Source: an uncultured Lachnospiraceae bacterium (GTDB lineage Bacteria > Bacillota > Clostridia > Lachnospirales > Lachnospiraceae). From it: DNA of 13,430 nt. Of the stretch, positions 6,914 to 13,385 are shown piece after piece. Position 1 is the stretch's first letter; the number at the start of each line of letters is the position of its first letter. Location: positions 1 through 13,430 of the forward strand of contig CAJTVK010000116.1 of NCBI GenBank assembly GCA_910579645.1, given 5' to 3'. The notes beneath the pieces are model-generated. The model worked only from the letters and a program-made list of their open reading frames with translations. It searched no databases and was not told the origin of the DNA. Position numbers and translations under genes: made by a program.

Positions 6914-7750
6914 ATGTCCCATAATAATCAGAAAAAAATAGCAGTCATTAATGATTTATCCGGCTTTGGACGCTGTTCCCTGACAGTGTCCATGCCGATT
7001 ATTTCGTATATGGGAATTCAGTGCTGTCCTGTGCCTACTTCGGTTTTTTCCAACCATACGGGATTTCCGGAGTTTTTCTTTGACGATTATACGCCGCATA
7101 TGGAAGCCTATATCGCCCAATGGCATAAGCTGGGGCTGAAATTTGAAGGGATTACGTCAGGTTTCCTCGGCTCGAAGGAACAGATAGAAACCGTGCTCCG
7201 TTTTGTGGAAGAATTCCGCAGCGGGAGGACAAAGGTAATCATCGACCCGGTGATGGGGGATCATGGCAGGATATATGCCACTTATACGGAGGAAATGTGC
7301 CGGGAGATGCAGCGGCTCGTGGCATGTGCGGATATTATTACGCCTAACCTTACGGAATGCTGCCGCCTGACGGGAACTCCTTATAAGGAAAGCGGGTGGA
7401 AGAAAAAAGAACTGTACGAAATGGCACAGGAACTGTCTTCGCAGGGACCGGAGAAAGTGGTGGTGACCGGTATTCCGCAAGGGGAATTCATAGCCAATTA
7501 TGTGGTGGAGAAAGGAAAGGAGCCAAGGCTGCTGCGTACCCATAGAGCCGGGACGGAACGTTCCGGGACGGGGGATGTGTTTGCATCCGTGATTGCCTCG
7601 GATGCGGTGAACGGCGTAGCCTTTGACCGTTCCGTGAAAAAGGCTTCCGATTTTGTCAGGAAATGTATACTGAAATCCATAGAGATGGATATACCGCAGA
7701 CAGACGGCGTATGCTTTGAGGAAATTCTGCATTCTCTGAAGCGGAATTGA
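6914..7750 (+). CDS. Pyridoxal/pyridoxamine kinase (PfkB/ribokinase superfamily)
   Basis: A 278-residue cytoplasmic enzyme that phosphorylates pyridoxal, pyridoxamine or pyridoxine with ATP in vitamin B6 salvage, by family knowledge. Evidence: the N-terminal IAVINDLSGFGRCSLTV substrate pocket, the SVFSNHTGFPEF loop, VIIDPVMGDHG, IITPNLTECCRLTG and the anion hole with catalytic base GTGD, Asp221. Length is close to the usual 280-290. Ribosome site AGGA at 6902-6905 lies inside the end of the receptor gene, 3 bases separate the two, and the kinase must share its mRNA. The pairing suggests, without proof, that the sensor and vitamin salvage are co-expressed. I do not assign pdxK or pdxY because either symbol is used for this group. 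Confidence 0.85.
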   Translation: MSHNNQKKIAVINDLSGFGRCSLTVSMPIISYMGIQCCPVPTSVFSNHTGFPEFFFDDYTPHMEAYIAQWHKLGLKFEGITSGFLGSKEQIETVLRFVEEFRSGRTKVIIDPVMGDHGRIYATYTEEMCREMQRLVACADIITPNLTECCRLTGTPYKESGWKKKELYEMAQELSSQGPEKVVVTGIPQGEFIANYVVEKGKEPRLLRTHRAGTERSGTGDVFASVIASDAVNGVAFDRSVKKASDFVRKCILKSIEMDIPQTDGVCFEEILHSLKRN

Positions 7751-7816
7751 ACGGATTATCAGGTATGCCTGTGCACGGGTTTTTCGGCCTGAGAGCCGGC
7801 GGGAGTGAGGCGGTTA

Positions 7817-7955
7817 GGCGGTGTGCCGGGAGGAATGGTTGGAGGCAGTGAGGCGGCGTGCCGGGAGGAATGGTTGGAGGCAGTGGGGCGGCGTGCCGGG
7901 AGGAATGGCCGGAGGCAGTGGGGCGGTGACCGGGAGGAAGGGGTTGGCGGCAGCA
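7817..7955. repeat. Four tandem copies of a 35-bp GC-rich repeat
   Basis: Unit starts are 7817, 7852, 7887 and 7922; three units are 35 bases and the last 34 and more divergent. Partial copies flank the array. The core is GTGCCGGGAGGAATGG followed by GGAGGCAGTG. Because 35 is not a multiple of 3, any frame shifts between copies, so it is not a protein repeat. Each unit carries a Shine-Dalgarno-like GGAGG followed by ATG, but the frames opened are Arg/Gly-rich and not convincing. It fills the gap between the kinase and radical SAM genes and looks like a minisatellite. Confidence 0.8.
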
Positions 7956-8018
7956 TGCCGGGAGCAGTTGCTTGCAGCCGGTCAGAGTCGGTAAATATGA
8001 CAGAGAAGGGAATAGGGC

Positions 8019-8648
8019 ATGGAAAAGAGTATGACGATTTTATATGAAGTATATGACAACCTGTATGTGAATCTGACGAACCGCTGTCCCTGCGCATGCA
8101 CTTTCTGCCTGCGTCAGACAATGGACGAAATGAATCATTCAGGAAGCCTATGGCTGAAGCGGGAGCCGACCGTAGAGGAAGTAAAGGAGGAGTTCAGGAA
8201 ATTTGACAAGGACGGGACTCTTTGCACCAAGTATAAGGAAGTAGTGTTCTGCGGATTCGGGGAACCGACGGAACGTCTGGAAGAACTTTTGCAGATTGCA
8301 GGATTTGTAAAGGAGCAATACGGCCTGCCTGTCCGGGTCAATACCAACGGGCTGTCCGATTTGATTCACGGGAAGCCTACGGCACCGATGTTCGCGGGAT
8401 ATGTGGATATGATATCCATCAGCCTGAACACGCCGGACAAAGAGGAATACTATAAATTGACAAAAAGCAAATTCGGGGAGGAGTCTTTTGATGCCTTGCT
8501 GAAATTTGCGCAAGAGGTGAAAGAATATGTGCCAAAGGTGGTGCTCACTACGGTAGAGACCACAATCAGCAAGGAAGAAGAGGCAGAGTGCATGGAGATA
8601 TGCCGAAGGATTGGGGTAAATTACCGAATCAGGCCTTGGGAAGAATAG
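8019..8648 (+). CDS. Radical SAM protein, TatD-associated type
   Basis: A 209-residue soluble protein with the CxxxCxxC motif for a 4Fe-4S cluster: Cys23, Cys27 and Cys30 in NRCPCACTFCLRQ, with an extra Cys25. The GFGEP motif at 79-83 is the SAM-binding GGE-like loop, and VRVNTNGL and ISISLNTPD follow the usual order of radical SAM strands. The N-terminus NLYVNLTNRCPC and short length match the small family often encoded near tatD nuclease genes; no tatD gene is present here. The reaction is unknown. ATG 8019 has AGAAGG at 8004-8009; ATG 8031 is a possible alternative start, giving 205 residues. Confidence 0.8.
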   Translation: MEKSMTILYEVYDNLYVNLTNRCPCACTFCLRQTMDEMNHSGSLWLKREPTVEEVKEEFRKFDKDGTLCTKYKEVVFCGFGEPTERLEELLQIAGFVKEQYGLPVRVNTNGLSDLIHGKPTAPMFAGYVDMISISLNTPDKEEYYKLTKSKFGEESFDALLKFAQEVKEYVPKVVLTTVETTISKEEEAECMEICRRIGVNYRIRPWEE

Positions 8649-8684
8649 CAGCTTGAAATATAGTGGTCAGAAATGAGAAATCGG

Positions 8685-8759
8685 ATATGCTTTCAAAACA
8701 AGAAATATGCTTTCAGAACACAAAATATGTTTTCAGAACACATAATTTCAGAACATAAA
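8685..8759. repeat. AT-rich 20-bp tandem repeat upstream of rubrerythrin
   Basis: Three copies begin at 8685, 8705 and 8725, each close to ATATGCTTTCAGAACACAAA, and a partial fourth (ATTTCAGAACATAAA) starts at 8745. The repeat period of 20 bases is about two helix turns. It lies between the radical SAM stop and the rubrerythrin ribosome site, where a promoter or operator should be. No clear -35/-10 pair or PerR box was seen. Confidence 0.75.
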
Positions 8760-8799
8760 AAACATAAAAACAAGGAAAAGCGAAAAGGAGAAGAGGAAT

Positions 8800-9339
8800 A
8801 TGGCTAACTTAAAAGGGACAAAGACGGAAGCAAATCTTCAGGCGGCGTTTGCCGGGGAATCACAGGCAAGGAATAAGTATACATATTTTGCGTCCAAGGC
8901 GAAAAAAGACGGTTATGTGCAGATTGCTTCCGTTTTTGAAGAGACGGCCAATAATGAAAAGGAACATGCAAAAATGTGGTATAAGCTGATGAACGACGGA
9001 ATCGGCAGTACGGCAGAGAACCTGAAAGAGGCCGCTGAGGGAGAGAACTTTGAATGGACGGATATGTATCAGACTTTTGCGAAGGAAGCGAGGGAAGAAG
9101 GGTTTGAGGATATCGCGGCTCTGTTTGAAGGGGTGGCAGCCATCGAAAAGGAACATGAGGAAAGATACCGTAAACTGTTGGCTAACATAGAAGGAGACTT
9201 GGTTTTCTCCAAAGAGGGGGATGTGGTTTGGCAATGCGCCAACTGCGGACATATCTGCGTGGGCAGGAAAGCACCCGAAGTTTGTCCTGTGTGCGCGCAT
9301 CCGCAGTCTTATTTCCAGGTAAAGGCAGATAATTATTAA
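8800..9339 (+). CDS. rbr: Rubrerythrin
   Basis: A 179-residue cytoplasmic non-haem iron protein that, in anaerobes, reduces hydrogen peroxide to water. The N-terminal four-helix ferritin-like domain carries both di-iron motifs: Glu20 (FAGESQARNKYT), EETANNEKEH around 47-56 and AAIEKEHEERY around 125-134. The C-terminal rubredoxin domain has Cys146-x2-Cys149 and Cys162-x2-Cys165 for the single iron. Length matches classical rubrerythrin, with all ligands present. AAGGAG at 8785-8790 and AGAGGA just before the ATG support the start. Repeats precede it and a large palindrome follows. By family knowledge it would often be under peroxide control (PerR), but no PerR site is visible. Confidence 0.95.
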   Translation: MANLKGTKTEANLQAAFAGESQARNKYTYFASKAKKDGYVQIASVFEETANNEKEHAKMWYKLMNDGIGSTAENLKEAAEGENFEWTDMYQTFAKEAREEGFEDIAALFEGVAAIEKEHEERYRKLLANIEGDLVFSKEGDVVWQCANCGHICVGRKAPEVCPVCAHPQSYFQVKADNY

Positions 9340-9354
9340 TTATGGCAAAAGCCC

Positions 9355-9471
9355 TGTAACAGTTCAGCCTACGAATGTGTAAATTTAGCTAAGAGGAAAT
9401 CTGCCCCTCGCCGCAGGCGACTTGGAATGGGCAGATTCCGTAACAGGGAAGCCGCAGGCTGAACTGTCACA
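9355..9471. repeat. Large nested palindrome after rubrerythrin (structured RNA or palindromic element)
   Basis: A left arm at 9355-9373 pairs with a right arm at 9453-9471 (17 of 19, with ACAGTTCAGCCT, 9359-9370, perfectly matched). Inside are AATCTGCCC (9398-9406) with GGGCAGATT (9429-9437), and TCGCC (9408-9412) with GGCGA (9416-9420) on a 3-base loop. The fold also offers an alternative pairing of CCCTGT (9352-9357) with ACAGGG (9443-9448). There is no open frame. It could be a terminator read-through structure, a small RNA, a palindromic repeat family or a non-autonomous element. Confidence 0.65.
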
Positions 9472-9500
9472 AAGCCCTTGAAAAAATTGTAAAAGGGCTT
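9472..9500. terminator. Second hairpin downstream of rubrerythrin, weak terminator candidate
   Basis: AAGCCCTT (9472-9479) pairs perfectly with AAGGGCTT (9493-9500) around an A-rich 13-base loop. The following GCGTTTCGTC is only weakly T-rich. It follows the nested palindrome directly and its right arm overlaps the -35 box of the next gene. Confidence 0.45.
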
Positions 9501-9527
9501 GCGTTTCGTCATGAAACATATTATACT
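9499..9527 (+). promoter_or_regulatory. Candidate promoter of the flagellin-like gene
   Basis: TTGCGT (9499-9504) and TATACT (9522-9527) are separated by 17 bases. This is vegetative-type spacing rather than the sigma-D (TAAA, GCCGATAA) promoter common for flagellin. The start codon at 9594 is about 60 bases downstream. Confidence 0.45.
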
Positions 9528-9593
9528 GAGGTTAAAGAGAAGAGTGAGAAGGTAGTGGTATGCGCGGCGGTTTTGCGCAGGAAAGGAGCGGTT

Positions 9594-10355
9594 ATGGGTA
9601 TTTCGGCATTAAATAACAATGCAAATTCCATATATGGTAAGATAGCCAGCGGTTTGAGAATCCGTACGGCGGCAGACGATGCGGCTGGTTTATCCATTGC
9701 GAATATCATGAAGCGGGAAGGCAATGGTTTGGATGCGGCTTCTGCAAATATTCAGGACGGCATCGGCGTTGCCAATATAAAGGACGGTGCATTGGGTTCT
9801 ATTCAGGATTCTCTGCATAGGATTCATGAACTTAGCATTAAGGCCTCCAACAGTCTGTACGGGCAGTCCGAGAAACAGATGATTCAGGATGAGATAGATC
9901 AGGTATTGCAGAACATTCAGGATATTGCGGTAGGGACTCAGTTTAACGGGATGCAGCTGATGGACGGCAGCATGGCGGATATGCATATAGCAGCCAATGC
10001 GGACGGCAGGGGCATGCAGATTCAGATGGAAAACACAACCTTGAAGGAACTGGGCATTGACGGCTATAATGTGACAGGCAAGTTCGACATCAGAGATATA
10101 GAAAATGCCATGGAAAAAGTTACCAATGCCAGAGGTGCAACAGGTGCCATGACCAACCGTATGGAGCATGCATATAATTCCAATACGGGCAATTCTTTGG
10201 AAATGGTAAAGTCAAGAAGCCGTATTGAGGATTTGGATGTTCCGAAAGCGGTATCCGAACAGAAGAAGAATAAACTTTTGCAGGATTATAAGATGGGCAT
10301 GATGCGTAAGAAGATGCAGAATGATTCTTTGGTTCTGAAGATGTTCGGCATGTAA
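9594..10355 (+). CDS. Short divergent flagellin
   Basis: A 253-residue protein with both conserved flagellin ends. N-terminal: SALNNNAN, SGLRI at 19-23, DDAAGLSIAN at 28-37, then QDGIGVANIKDGAL and the QFNGMQLMDG turn. C-terminal: ARGATGAMTNRMEH and SRIEDLDVPKAVSEQKK from 209. The conserved SGLRI comes about 13-15 residues earlier than in Bacillus or Escherichia flagellin, so the first D0 helix is cut short. The C-terminus ends in a charged KKMQNDSLVLKMFGM tail instead of the usual Ala/Gln-rich helix. The central domain is small. It may assemble poorly, or be a minor filament or regulatory form. ATG 9594 has AAGGAG at 9583-9588; GTG 9555 lacks one. It stands alone with its own promoter and terminator; no other flagellar gene is in view. 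Confidence 0.85.
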   Translation: MGISALNNNANSIYGKIASGLRIRTAADDAAGLSIANIMKREGNGLDAASANIQDGIGVANIKDGALGSIQDSLHRIHELSIKASNSLYGQSEKQMIQDEIDQVLQNIQDIAVGTQFNGMQLMDGSMADMHIAANADGRGMQIQMENTTLKELGIDGYNVTGKFDIRDIENAMEKVTNARGATGAMTNRMEHAYNSNTGNSLEMVKSRSRIEDLDVPKAVSEQKKNKLLQDYKMGMMRKKMQNDSLVLKMFGM

Positions 10356-10412
10356 TCCAAAGGGTGGATTCGGCATGCATATGGAAGGCAGCATATAGGG
10401 TAAAAGATGACA

Positions 10413-10446
10413 GGGTGTCTCGTTATGAGGCACCCGTTTTGCTTTT
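10413..10446 (+). terminator. Rho-independent terminator of the flagellin gene
   Basis: GGGTGTCTC (10413-10421) pairs with GAGGCACCC (10427-10435) with one G-U pair and a 5-base loop; GTTTTGCTTTT follows. It lies about 60 bases after the stop at 10355. Confidence 0.85.
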
Positions 10447-10524
10447 CGTAAACTTGACGATTCCTGTGGGAAGTGGCATAATTTTTCAATAACAGAGTTA
10501 CGGTGCAAAAAATTTAAGTGAGGA

Positions 10525-10530
10525 TATAAT
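10525..10530 (+). promoter_or_regulatory. -10 box for the lipoprotein gene
   Basis: TATAAT stands 70 bases before the start at 10601. The -35 position (around 10502-10507, GGTGCA) is poor, so an activator or a different start site is possible. Confidence 0.35.
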
Positions 10531-10600
10531 AAGATAAAACATGCGTTAAGACGTGTTTGGGGAAAGGGACAAGGATAGGGAGTGAGGCAGAAGGACAGGG

Positions 10601-12040
10601 ATGAGGCATAGAAACAAGAAAGTGACAGGGAAGACAGGATTAGGAATAGCGACAGCATTTTTATATGTATGCTTAATGGCAGGCTGCGGAAAAGATGCCG
10701 TTTTGCCTGTGCCGCAGGGGGATGGACGCTCGGAAGTTTCCGAGGGAAAGGCAGAGGCGGTTTCACCGCTGCCGGACGTGCAGCCGGAACCGGCCGGCAA
10801 GGCGGAAACGTCTGCCGCTCAGGAGAAGTTTTATATTTATTCCTGGGATGAGGAACTTGCCGTCCGGCTGGAAACGGTATACAAAGTTTATCCGGAGTGG
10901 AGGGACAGGATTGAATATACGGATGTGGGAAGTGAGGAATTGTATCGGGCGGAATTGAACCGGCTGCTGCAGGAGCCGGAGGCGGAGTCTTATCCTGATA
11001 TGATTGCTTTGGGAGACGGGTTTATAAAGGAGTATGTAAACAGTGATGATTTGCTGCCGGTGACGCAATGCGGCTTTACGGAGGCTGACTTGTCGGAGAT
11101 GTACCCTTACACCATTACTGCCGCCATGGATCAAAGGAATCATGAACTGAAGGGAGTTTCTTGGGAAAGCTGTCCCGGGGCGTTTCTTTACAGGACGGAT
11201 ATTGCGGAAGCGGTTTTGGGGGTAAAAAGCCCGGAAGAGATGCAAGGCAAGGTAGGGAATTGGGAGGATTTTCTGGAAACGGCCCGGGAAGTGAAGGAGA
11301 AATCCGGCGGCACGGTACGGCTTCTTGCTTCCTGCGACGGCCTGGCGGATATCGTTATGTTTGGCAGGAAACAGCCGTGGATAACGTCTGACGGCACGTT
11401 TCATATGGATGAGGCAGCATTGGAATATTTGGATGTTTCCTATGCTTTGGAAACGGAGGGATTGGCATGGGATACCGTGCCGGGGACAGGAGAGTGGGAA
11501 GCCGGGTTTTCCGGCAATGAAGTGCTTGGCTATTTCGGCGGGGCAGATTTTTTGCATGAGTCAGTGGAAAAGAATTGCGGAGGAGAGGAAACGGGGCAGG
11601 GAACATACGGACTTTGGAATATCTGCCCGGGGCCGGTGCCTTATTGTTCCGGCGGCACATGGCTTGGCGCAACGGCAGAATGCTCCGATAAGGAATTGGC
11701 GGGAAAGATTATGAAGGCACTTTGCTGCGATTCGGAAATTTTAACAGAAATCTTTGAGGAAACCAAAGATTACCTTAATCACAGGGCTGTTATGGAAGAT
11801 TTTTCCCATAAAGGGAAAGGAAAGCTTGGGCTTTTGGGCGGGCAGGATTACATTGAGGCATTTTCTTGTTCGGCATATGGGGCAGAAGCGTTCTGGAAAA
11901 TCCCTTATGACGGAAAAATAATGGAATTGCTGGAGGCACAGGCAGCAGCACTCCTGACGGGGGAAAAAGACAGGGATAAGGCAGTTTCAGATCTGAAAAA
12001 AGCAGTTTCGGAAGCTTTTCCGGAAATAATTGTGGAGTGA
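10601..12040 (+). CDS. Extracellular solute-binding lipoprotein (ABC transporter substrate-binding type)
   Basis: A 479-residue protein. Basic start, hydrophobic stretch 14-27 and LMAGC with Cys29 form a lipoprotein signal; Met at -3 is slightly unusual. A Pro/Glu/Ala-rich linker runs to about 70. The mature part looks like a family-1 solute-binding protein: FYIYSWDEELAVRL strand, YPDMIALGDGFIKEYV near 125-140, LKGVSWESCPGAFLYRTDIAEAVLG, GNWEDFLETAREVKEKSG hinge helix and a YCSGGTWLGATAECS strand pair, as in carbohydrate- or peptide-binding proteins of this group. It should be tethered outside the membrane. No permease or ATPase gene is nearby, so it is an orphan that may serve a transporter elsewhere. 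The start is supported by AGGACAGGG just before ATG 10601. Confidence 0.8.
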   Translation: MRHRNKKVTGKTGLGIATAFLYVCLMAGCGKDAVLPVPQGDGRSEVSEGKAEAVSPLPDVQPEPAGKAETSAAQEKFYIYSWDEELAVRLETVYKVYPEWRDRIEYTDVGSEELYRAELNRLLQEPEAESYPDMIALGDGFIKEYVNSDDLLPVTQCGFTEADLSEMYPYTITAAMDQRNHELKGVSWESCPGAFLYRTDIAEAVLGVKSPEEMQGKVGNWEDFLETAREVKEKSGGTVRLLASCDGLADIVMFGRKQPWITSDGTFHMDEAALEYLDVSYALETEGLAWDTVPGTGEWEAGFSGNEVLGYFGGADFLHESVEKNCGGEETGQGTYGLWNICPGPVPYCSGGTWLGATAECSDKELAGKIMKALCCDSEILTEIFEETKDYLNHRAVMEDFSHKGKGKLGLLGGQDYIEAFSCSAYGAEAFWKIPYDGKIMELLEAQAAALLTGEKDRDKAVSDLKKAVSEAFPEIIVE

Positions 12041-12135
12041 GGCGATGCCAGGCACTGAAATTCACCGTTATTTCCGCAATGCAGTACTGGGCGGGTGAAA
12101 TGCAGGGGGATGCCGGAATTTTATAAAAATGTAAT

Positions 12136-12164
12136 TTGACGGATGGGCGATTCTCCATTATCAT
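12136..12164 (+). promoter_or_regulatory. Promoter of the two-gene unit starting at 12196
   Basis: TTGACG (12136-12141) and TATCAT (12159-12164) have 17-base spacing. The predicted start near 12171 excludes an upstream TTG start at 12136 and favours the ATG at 12196. Confidence 0.6.
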
Positions 12165-12195
12165 AGAAATATGGCATTGGAAAGAAGTGGTGGCT

Positions 12196-12582
12196 ATGAA
12201 AGGGATTCTGTATGATGCGAGGAAAGTGAAAGCGTACGAAGGCCTGCTTGCATTGGGGGAATATGCGGGGCAGGGGAAAGAGTGGACGGATGTGCTGTGG
12301 GCAGATTTGCTTGCCGTACCGGGTCTTTATGCGGAACTTATATATTATCTGGAAAACCATGGCTTTAAGGATGAATTCAAATTCCGGGGATATTCTTTGA
12401 CTGATTTGTATGTATGGCAGATGGATAGGTATAACCTGATCAGAGATTTGGGAAAAAATACATCGGAATGCAATAAGGAAACAATGGTACTGCGCTCTTT
12501 CCGCACAATGGTAGATTTGATGCATAATCCGGAGGAATATTTAAGACGGTTCAGTGAGGGCCGCGGTATGGACAGATTATAA
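12196..12582 (+). CDS. Conserved-looking hypothetical protein of unknown function
   Basis: A 128-residue protein, soluble, without signal sequence, and predominantly helical. It starts MKGILYDARKVKAY and has a YAELIYYLENHGF block and YSLTDLYVWQMDRYNLI block with many Tyr and Trp; the end is RRFSEGRGMDRL. I recognise no family and no catalytic motif; one Cys near the middle. ATG 12196 is chosen because a promoter ends just upstream and a GAAGTGG precedes it. The HAAS gene starts 11 bases downstream, and both probably share one message. Its partner is a membrane regulator-like protein, so a link to membrane or envelope function is possible, without direct evidence. Confidence 0.7.
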   Translation: MKGILYDARKVKAYEGLLALGEYAGQGKEWTDVLWADLLAVPGLYAELIYYLENHGFKDEFKFRGYSLTDLYVWQMDRYNLIRDLGKNTSECNKETMVLRSFRTMVDLMHNPEEYLRRFSEGRGMDRL

Positions 12583-12592
12583 GGAGACAGGT

Positions 12593-13033
12593 ATGACCAG
12601 ATTGGAATTCATGGAGACATTGCAGCGGACGCTGGCCGGAGCATTGGGCAGCCGTACGGTGGATGGGCATATGCGTTATTATCAGGATTATTTTGATGCA
12701 CAGCTTAGCATGGGGAAGAGCGAGGCAGACATTGTGACGGAACTTGGCAATCCGCGGCTGTTGGCAAAGACGATTATAGAAGCGGCAAAACGCGAAGGGC
12801 GGGGAGACGCGACGCCAGAATATGATGAAGTTTATGAAGACGGCACTACGGAGGCGAAAGGAGCCTCCGGCCTGAGGGCACACCGGATGCCGGGATGGCT
12901 GGTGGCGGTGATTGCTCTTGTGGTAATCATAACGGTGGCAGGAATTGTCGGTTCGGTAATCTCGGTTATGCTTCCTGTGCTGATTCCGTTGATATGTGTA
13001 GTGCTGTTAGTCCGTTTTTTTCAGAGAAGATAA
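12593..13033 (+). CDS. HAAS / DUF1700-type membrane protein
   Basis: A 146-residue protein. Residues 1-65 match the HAAS domain: MTRLEFMETLQRTLAG, YYQDYFDAQLSMGKSEADIV, TELGNPRLLAKTI, the alpha-helical region usually found in membrane proteins encoded next to PadR regulators. A charged linker (about 66-95) leads to two hydrophobic segments at about 99-121 and 123-141, ending in FFQRR. It should sit in the cytoplasmic membrane with the HAAS domain inside. No PadR gene is adjacent here, which is unusual for the family. ATG 12593 has AAGGAG at 12581-12586, which starts in the stop region of the previous gene. An upstream ATG at 12554 lies inside that gene and is not used. Confidence 0.85.
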   Translation: MTRLEFMETLQRTLAGALGSRTVDGHMRYYQDYFDAQLSMGKSEADIVTELGNPRLLAKTIIEAAKREGRGDATPEYDEVYEDGTTEAKGASGLRAHRMPGWLVAVIALVVIITVAGIVGSVISVMLPVLIPLICVVLLVRFFQRR

Positions 13034-13078
13034 AAAAGTGCCATCCCTTAACGGCAATGTCATTAACGGGACGGCATT
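13032..13078. terminator. Probable terminator after the HAAS gene
   Basis: TGCCATCCC (13039-13047) faces GGGACGGCA (13068-13076) with one mismatch, closing about 20 bases. The plus strand continues with ATTTCTG. Read on the minus strand, the stem is followed by CTTTTTTATC, so it could also stop transcription arriving from the right. Confidence 0.45.
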
Positions 13079-13178
13079 TCTGCATGGACGGAGACCTTCA
13101 GGACGGCGGTAAAATAGCGGCCGTGGGAAGCGAAAGGCCGTTTTGCCGGTACTTTGAGCCTGTTCTTTATAAAATGTG

Positions 13179-13207
13179 TATCCCGCCGGAGTTCGTCCGG
13201 CGGGATA
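13179..13207. repeat. Perfect 12-bp hairpin
   Basis: TATCCCGCCGGA (13179-13190) pairs with 13196-13207 perfectly, 5-base loop GTTCG. No T-run follows on either strand, so it may be an RNA or protein-binding structure. Confidence 0.55.
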
Positions 13208-13240
13208 ATGAGGGGAGTATAAATAATTAATATAAGGGTC

Positions 13241-13277
13241 TGTAAAGGGAAACGATGAAGGGGTATTTCCCTTTACA
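13241..13277 (+). terminator. Perfect 12-bp hairpin followed by T-rich sequence
   Basis: TGTAAAGGGAAA (13241-13252) pairs perfectly with TTTCCCTTTACA (13266-13277) over a 13-base loop. ATTGTTATTATAT follows, so termination is possible. Confidence 0.5.
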
Positions 13278-13320
13278 ATTGTTATTATATCACGTCCCGG
13301 GGAAATTGCAATACCAAAAT

Positions 13321-13385
13321 AGTACCAAGGTACTGTTTTATTTTTGTGCAAAATGAATAAAAAAACGGTACTATAGTCCTAGTAC
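13321..13385. promoter_or_regulatory. Two GTAC-type palindromes, candidate operators
   Basis: AGTACC-AA-GGTACT (13321-13334) and GTACTA-TAGTCC-TAGTAC (13368-13385) are perfect palindromes sharing the AGTAC/GTACT half-site, with centres 49 bases apart. The second overlaps a -10-like TACTAT at 13369-13374, so a regulator of the gene beyond the right edge may bind here. The first is followed by GTTTTATTTTT and could alternatively be a short terminator. Confidence 0.4.

Noticed and set aside
6143..6922. 259-codon minus-strand frame
   Set aside because: Shadow of the PocR/MCP gene; no recognisable motif.
7817..7955. CRISPR array
   Set aside because: Units are contiguous without unique spacers, so it is a simple tandem repeat. 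The 8685-8759 array is the same case.
7805..8047. 80-codon frame through the 35-bp repeats
   Set aside because: The repeat length breaks the frame between copies, composition is Arg/Gly-rich, and the end overlaps the radical SAM start.
10763..11557. 264-codon minus-strand frame
   Set aside because: Shadow of the lipoprotein gene with Arg/Pro-rich composition.
12061..12099. Terminator after the lipoprotein gene
   Set aside because: TTCACC/GGTGAA arms are only 6 bases, span a long loop and lack a T-run; too weak to call.
13007..13351. 114-codon minus-strand frame at the right end
   Set aside because: Runs through two perfect hairpins and the end of the HAAS gene, has no ribosome site and no motif.
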